A DNA stretch of 64,000 nt from CAZCBX01 sp964497185. GTDB taxonomy: Bacteria > Bdellovibrionota_G > JALEGL01 > JAGRMV01. Below are positions 61,873 through 64,000 of this stretch, piece by piece. The notes beneath the pieces are model-generated. The model had not been told where the DNA came from. It searched no databases and saw nothing but the letters and a program-made list of their open reading frames with translations. A program made the translations under genes and the position numbers. The DNA is taken from positions 124,001 to 188,000 of the forward strand of contig CAZCBX010000002.1 of the NCBI GenBank assembly GCA_964497185.1. Direction: 5' to 3'. How positions within the stretch are numbered: the stretch's first letter is position 1; each line of letters opens with the position of its first letter.

Positions 61873-62622
61873 ATGAGAAAATTCAATCCAGCCATGAATG
61901 CCAAAACCATGAATGCGGAAACCACGTTAACCCGTGAGCAAAGCATGACCATTCAGGGCACCATTCAAAAATCAAGCGTTCTATTTTTATTGCTTTTGGG
62001 TGCAGCCTTCTATGCTTGGCAGCAACTTACTTCTTCAGCCGTTGGGATCAATGGGACCGTGGTTCAAAAGTATGCCATGATTTCAGGTTTGATTGGTTTT
62101 GCGGTGGCCATGGCCACGATTTTTCTAAAAAAATATGCAGGCTTTTTGGCGCCGCTGTATGCGTTGGTGGAAGGGTTTTTCTTGGGCAGCATCTCTTTGA
62201 TGTTTGAAAGCATGTTTCCAGGCATTGTGATGCAGGCAGTGCTGGGCACCATGGCTGCATTTGGTGTGATGTTGTTTATGTATCAGGCAAAAATCATTCG
62301 CGTGACGGAAAAATTTCGTTCGGTGATGTTGATTGCCACCGGTGCCATTGCGGTTACCTACCTTCTTTCATTTGTGCTTTCATTCTTTGGTGTGCAAATG
62401 GGTTTTTTGCATAACAGTAGCTTGCTAAGCATCGGCATTTCCTTGGTTGTCATTGTTGTGGCTTCTTTAAATCTATTGTTGGATTTTGATATGATCGAAG
62501 CGTATGAGGGACGCGTGCCCAAGTACATGGAATGGTACTGTGGGTTTAGCTTGCTCATTACTTTGGTATGGCTTTACATGGAGATGCTTCGACTGTTGGC
62601 TAAAATTCAGTCGCGTGATTAG
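61873..62622 (+). CDS. Bax inhibitor-1/YccA-family membrane protein
   Basis: 249 residues with seven hydrophobic helices after a polar N terminus. The pattern (TIQGTIQKSSVLFLLLLGAAF; GSISLMFESMFPGIVMQA; LLLDFDMIEAYEGRVPKYMEWYCGF) matches the YccA/BI-1 type with the conserved Asp and Glu pair near the end. Members are proposed pH-sensitive channels; YccA itself interacts with FtsH in E. coli. AAAGGAA lies upstream. Confidence 0.88.
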   Translation: MRKFNPAMNAKTMNAETTLTREQSMTIQGTIQKSSVLFLLLLGAAFYAWQQLTSSAVGINGTVVQKYAMISGLIGFAVAMATIFLKKYAGFLAPLYALVEGFFLGSISLMFESMFPGIVMQAVLGTMAAFGVMLFMYQAKIIRVTEKFRSVMLIATGAIAVTYLLSFVLSFFGVQMGFLHNSSLLSIGISLVVIVVASLNLLLDFDMIEAYEGRVPKYMEWYCGFSLLITLVWLYMEMLRLLAKIQSRD

Positions 62623-62660
62623 GAGTTGTTGAGCATTTAGATTGGTACGTGGAGTGACCC

Positions 62661-62735
62661 GGCAGGGATTTACGCCCATAGGGCAATGGCTCGCTTTGCT
62701 GCGCTTTATTTGCCCTATGGGCGTAAATCCCTGCC
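62661..62735. repeat. 26-bp perfect inverted repeat
   Basis: Arms at 62661-62686 and 62710-62735 are perfect inverted copies, starting GGCAGGGATTTACGCCCATA, with a 23-base loop containing CGCTTTGCTGCGC. It is followed by TAGTGTC rather than a T-run. It is GC-rich compared with the gene spacing around it and unlike the palindromes at 40-43 kb. Roles could include mobile palindrome or transcription stop. Confidence 0.92.
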
Positions 62736-62850
62736 TAGTGTCTTTGCCGCTCTTTTAAGTTTTTGTATGAGCATACTTTCATGAAGGGCACACGAGGAAT
62801 AAGAAATTTTTTCTTTTTTAATCGGTGCGCTTCATGGCGTATGAAACAGG

Positions 62851-63780
62851 CTACGCAGTTTGATCGAAGAAGGCTTTTTCGCCGTTGGCGTGAAATTGAG
62901 CGATGCTTTCGATTAGGGCGCGGGCGCTGTGGGATAACTCTTGGGAGCCTTTGCGGTGGATCATTTGAATTTTTCGATCGAGCTTGAGCTCTTTAAATTC
63001 TTTTACGTCCACTTCAACCAATCGGCCTTGTTCAATTTCTTTGGCGACGGTGATCCATGGCAAAATGGCCATGGCATAACCTGCCTCCACAAAAAATTTG
63101 ATGGACTCGATGTTGGGTAGCTCGATGTCAATGTTAAGCGGTACGTTTTTGATTGAAAAGAGTTTTTCAATTTCTTTACGATACCGCGAAGTGTTTTGGT
63201 GTGCGGCAAATTTTTCATCTTTGAGCCGCTTGATGGAAATGGTTTCAGGGTGCTGCGCGAGCGGGTGGGTTGGATACGTGACACAACAAACCCGATCGTC
63301 GCAAATGTACGTTGAGTCGAGATTGGGATCGGTCGAATCATACGATACGATGCCAAAATCGATTTCACGCCGCATGAGCTCACGCGTAATGTGACGCGTG
63401 GAAGTGCGTCGCACTTCGATGCGAATGTTGGGGTATAAGTTATGAAAATGAGAAATGTATTCCAGCATGGGCAGAATGCCAATTTCATTGGCGCCAATGC
63501 GGATGTGTCCTCGATGCAAACCTTGTACCTCAGAGATGGCCTGAAATACTTCTTTGCGCATGTTCAATAACTTTTGAGCATATTGAAAAAGAATTTCGCC
63601 CTCATAGGTTAGTACGGGCTCTTTGCTAGAACGGTCGAAAAGCTTTTCTTCAAGCTCATCTTCTAACCGACGAATGGATAAACTCACCGCTGGTTGGGTG
63701 CGCATTACTGTTTTGGCTGCCTTAGAAAAACTTTTTTCACGGGCCACCGATAAAAAAACTTCAAGGTCATGAAATTCCAT
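62851..63780 (-). CDS. LysR-type transcriptional regulator
   Basis: 309 residues. The N-terminal winged helix-turn-helix reads DLEVFLSVAREKSFSKAAKTV and PAVSLSIRRLEDELEEKLFDR; the effector domain has the usual two-lobe pattern (HIRIGANEIGILPMLEYIS). AAAGGAGG six bases before the ATG at 63780 fixes the start, although an ATG two codons earlier lies directly against that site. It is divergent from the gene at 63948, its most likely target. Confidence 0.92.
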   Translation of the reverse strand: MEFHDLEVFLSVAREKSFSKAAKTVMRTQPAVSLSIRRLEDELEEKLFDRSSKEPVLTYEGEILFQYAQKLLNMRKEVFQAISEVQGLHRGHIRIGANEIGILPMLEYISHFHNLYPNIRIEVRRTSTRHITRELMRREIDFGIVSYDSTDPNLDSTYICDDRVCCVTYPTHPLAQHPETISIKRLKDEKFAAHQNTSRYRKEIEKLFSIKNVPLNIDIELPNIESIKFFVEAGYAMAILPWITVAKEIEQGRLVEVDVKEFKELKLDRKIQMIHRKGSQELSHSARALIESIAQFHANGEKAFFDQTA

Positions 63781-63810
63781 ATACATCCTCCTTTATCACG
63801 AACCTTTGGC

Positions 63811-63832
63811 AAATCGGTTTGAAAACCGATTT
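63811..63832. promoter_or_regulatory. palindromic candidate LysR operator
   Basis: AAATCGGTTT and AAACCGATTT, 10-bp perfect arms separated by GA, between the LysR gene and the divergent downstream gene. Location and symmetry suit an autoregulatory and target operator. Confidence 0.5.
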
Positions 63833-63906
63833 AATATAAATAATTCATATCAAAGAAAAACCATTTTGGGTATATTTTCGCATCTATTGGGTAAGTGTTG
63901 AAAACC

Positions 63907-63935
63907 TTTACAGAATCCAGGCTTTTTCGTATGGT
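63907..63935 (+). promoter_or_regulatory. candidate promoter for the gene at 63948
   Basis: TTTACA at 63907-63912, 17 bases, TATGGT at 63930-63935. The start codon is 12 bases after the -10, giving a leader of about six bases. Confidence 0.4.
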
Positions 63936-63947
63936 ACGGTGTTTATT

Positions 63948-64000
63948 ATGTATGATCAGCTGCCCTATGTTATTTTACTCTTTGCACTCTTCGTGCTGCC
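63948..64000 (+). CDS. 5' end of a membrane-protein gene, cut by the window edge
   Basis: Only 17 codons are present (MYDQLPYVILLFALFVLP). The start is polar then strongly hydrophobic, as in a multi-span transporter. The family cannot be named from this. It is divergent from the LysR regulator, which probably controls it. Confidence 0.6.
   Translation, partial: MYDQLPYVILLFALFVL

Noticed and set aside
1..64000. tRNA, rRNA, prophage or plasmid functions
   Set aside because: None recognised on reading both strands of the intergenic gaps. A tRNA scan would be decisive but cannot be run here.

Overview
The window reads as chromosomal DNA of a Gram-negative bacterium with a GC content that looks mid-range by eye. 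Evidence for an outer membrane is a TolC-type channel, an RND pump, lipoprotein signals and a small beta-barrel-like protein. The gene mix (full Nqr operon, bifunctional Rel/SpoT, plant-type glutamate-cysteine ligase, a Ser/Thr kinase with a large C-terminal module, and a type II archaeal-like GAPDH) suggests a deltaproteobacterial-grade or related lineage. I cannot place it more precisely from sequence alone. No rRNA, tRNA, CRISPR array or prophage was recognised.

Layout. 1-2.9 kb: miaB, type II GAPDH and a 59-residue Tudor/KOW-like protein too short for usual gene callers, closed by a clear terminator. 2.9-10.0 kb: nqrABCDEF followed by its maturation genes apbE and nqrM, a self-contained sodium-pumping NADH dehydrogenase operon. 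10.0-27.6 kb: housekeeping (glutamate dehydrogenase, pyrE, Ser/Thr kinase, purN, a degenerate-looking FAD oxidoreductase, radC, rel/spoT, glutamate-cysteine ligase, murI, transaldolase, etfBA, dnaK). 27.7-32.5 kb: a more AT-rich stretch with a 900-residue exported protein, a phytanoyl-CoA dioxygenase-like protein and a secreted protein built from two copies of a Cys-containing domain. 32.5-38.2 kb: a tightly overlapping minus-strand operon M50 protease-trpS-scpA-scpB-rluB-hflX.

38.4-43.0 kb is the most unusual part. It has a lysine-rich HhH-like protein, a long nested hairpin, a Pif1-like helicase, and then a cluster of REP-type palindromes. The cluster includes an intact REP-associated tyrosine transposase (RAYT) flanked by inverted groups of its own repeat, a 27-bp perfect inverted repeat, and a truncated second RAYT abutting a different REP palindrome. 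A related palindrome lies after etfA, and another 26-bp inverted repeat lies after the Bax-inhibitor gene.

43.1-64 kb: thioredoxin-reductase-like protein, Mrp ATPase fused to DUF971, a Calx-beta/BspA-like lipoprotein and a small exported protein whose promoters share 16 identical bases. Next come YgjP peptidase, FKBP, a TerB-like protein, a ferredoxin-type glutamate synthase-like enzyme, MarC, an RND pump plus TolC without an adaptor, and a three-gene ion-transport operon (cation-chloride cotransporter, 91-residue protein, Ca2+/Na+ exchanger). The window ends with PstS, a YccA/Bax-inhibitor protein, a LysR regulator and the start of a divergent membrane-protein gene cut by the window edge.
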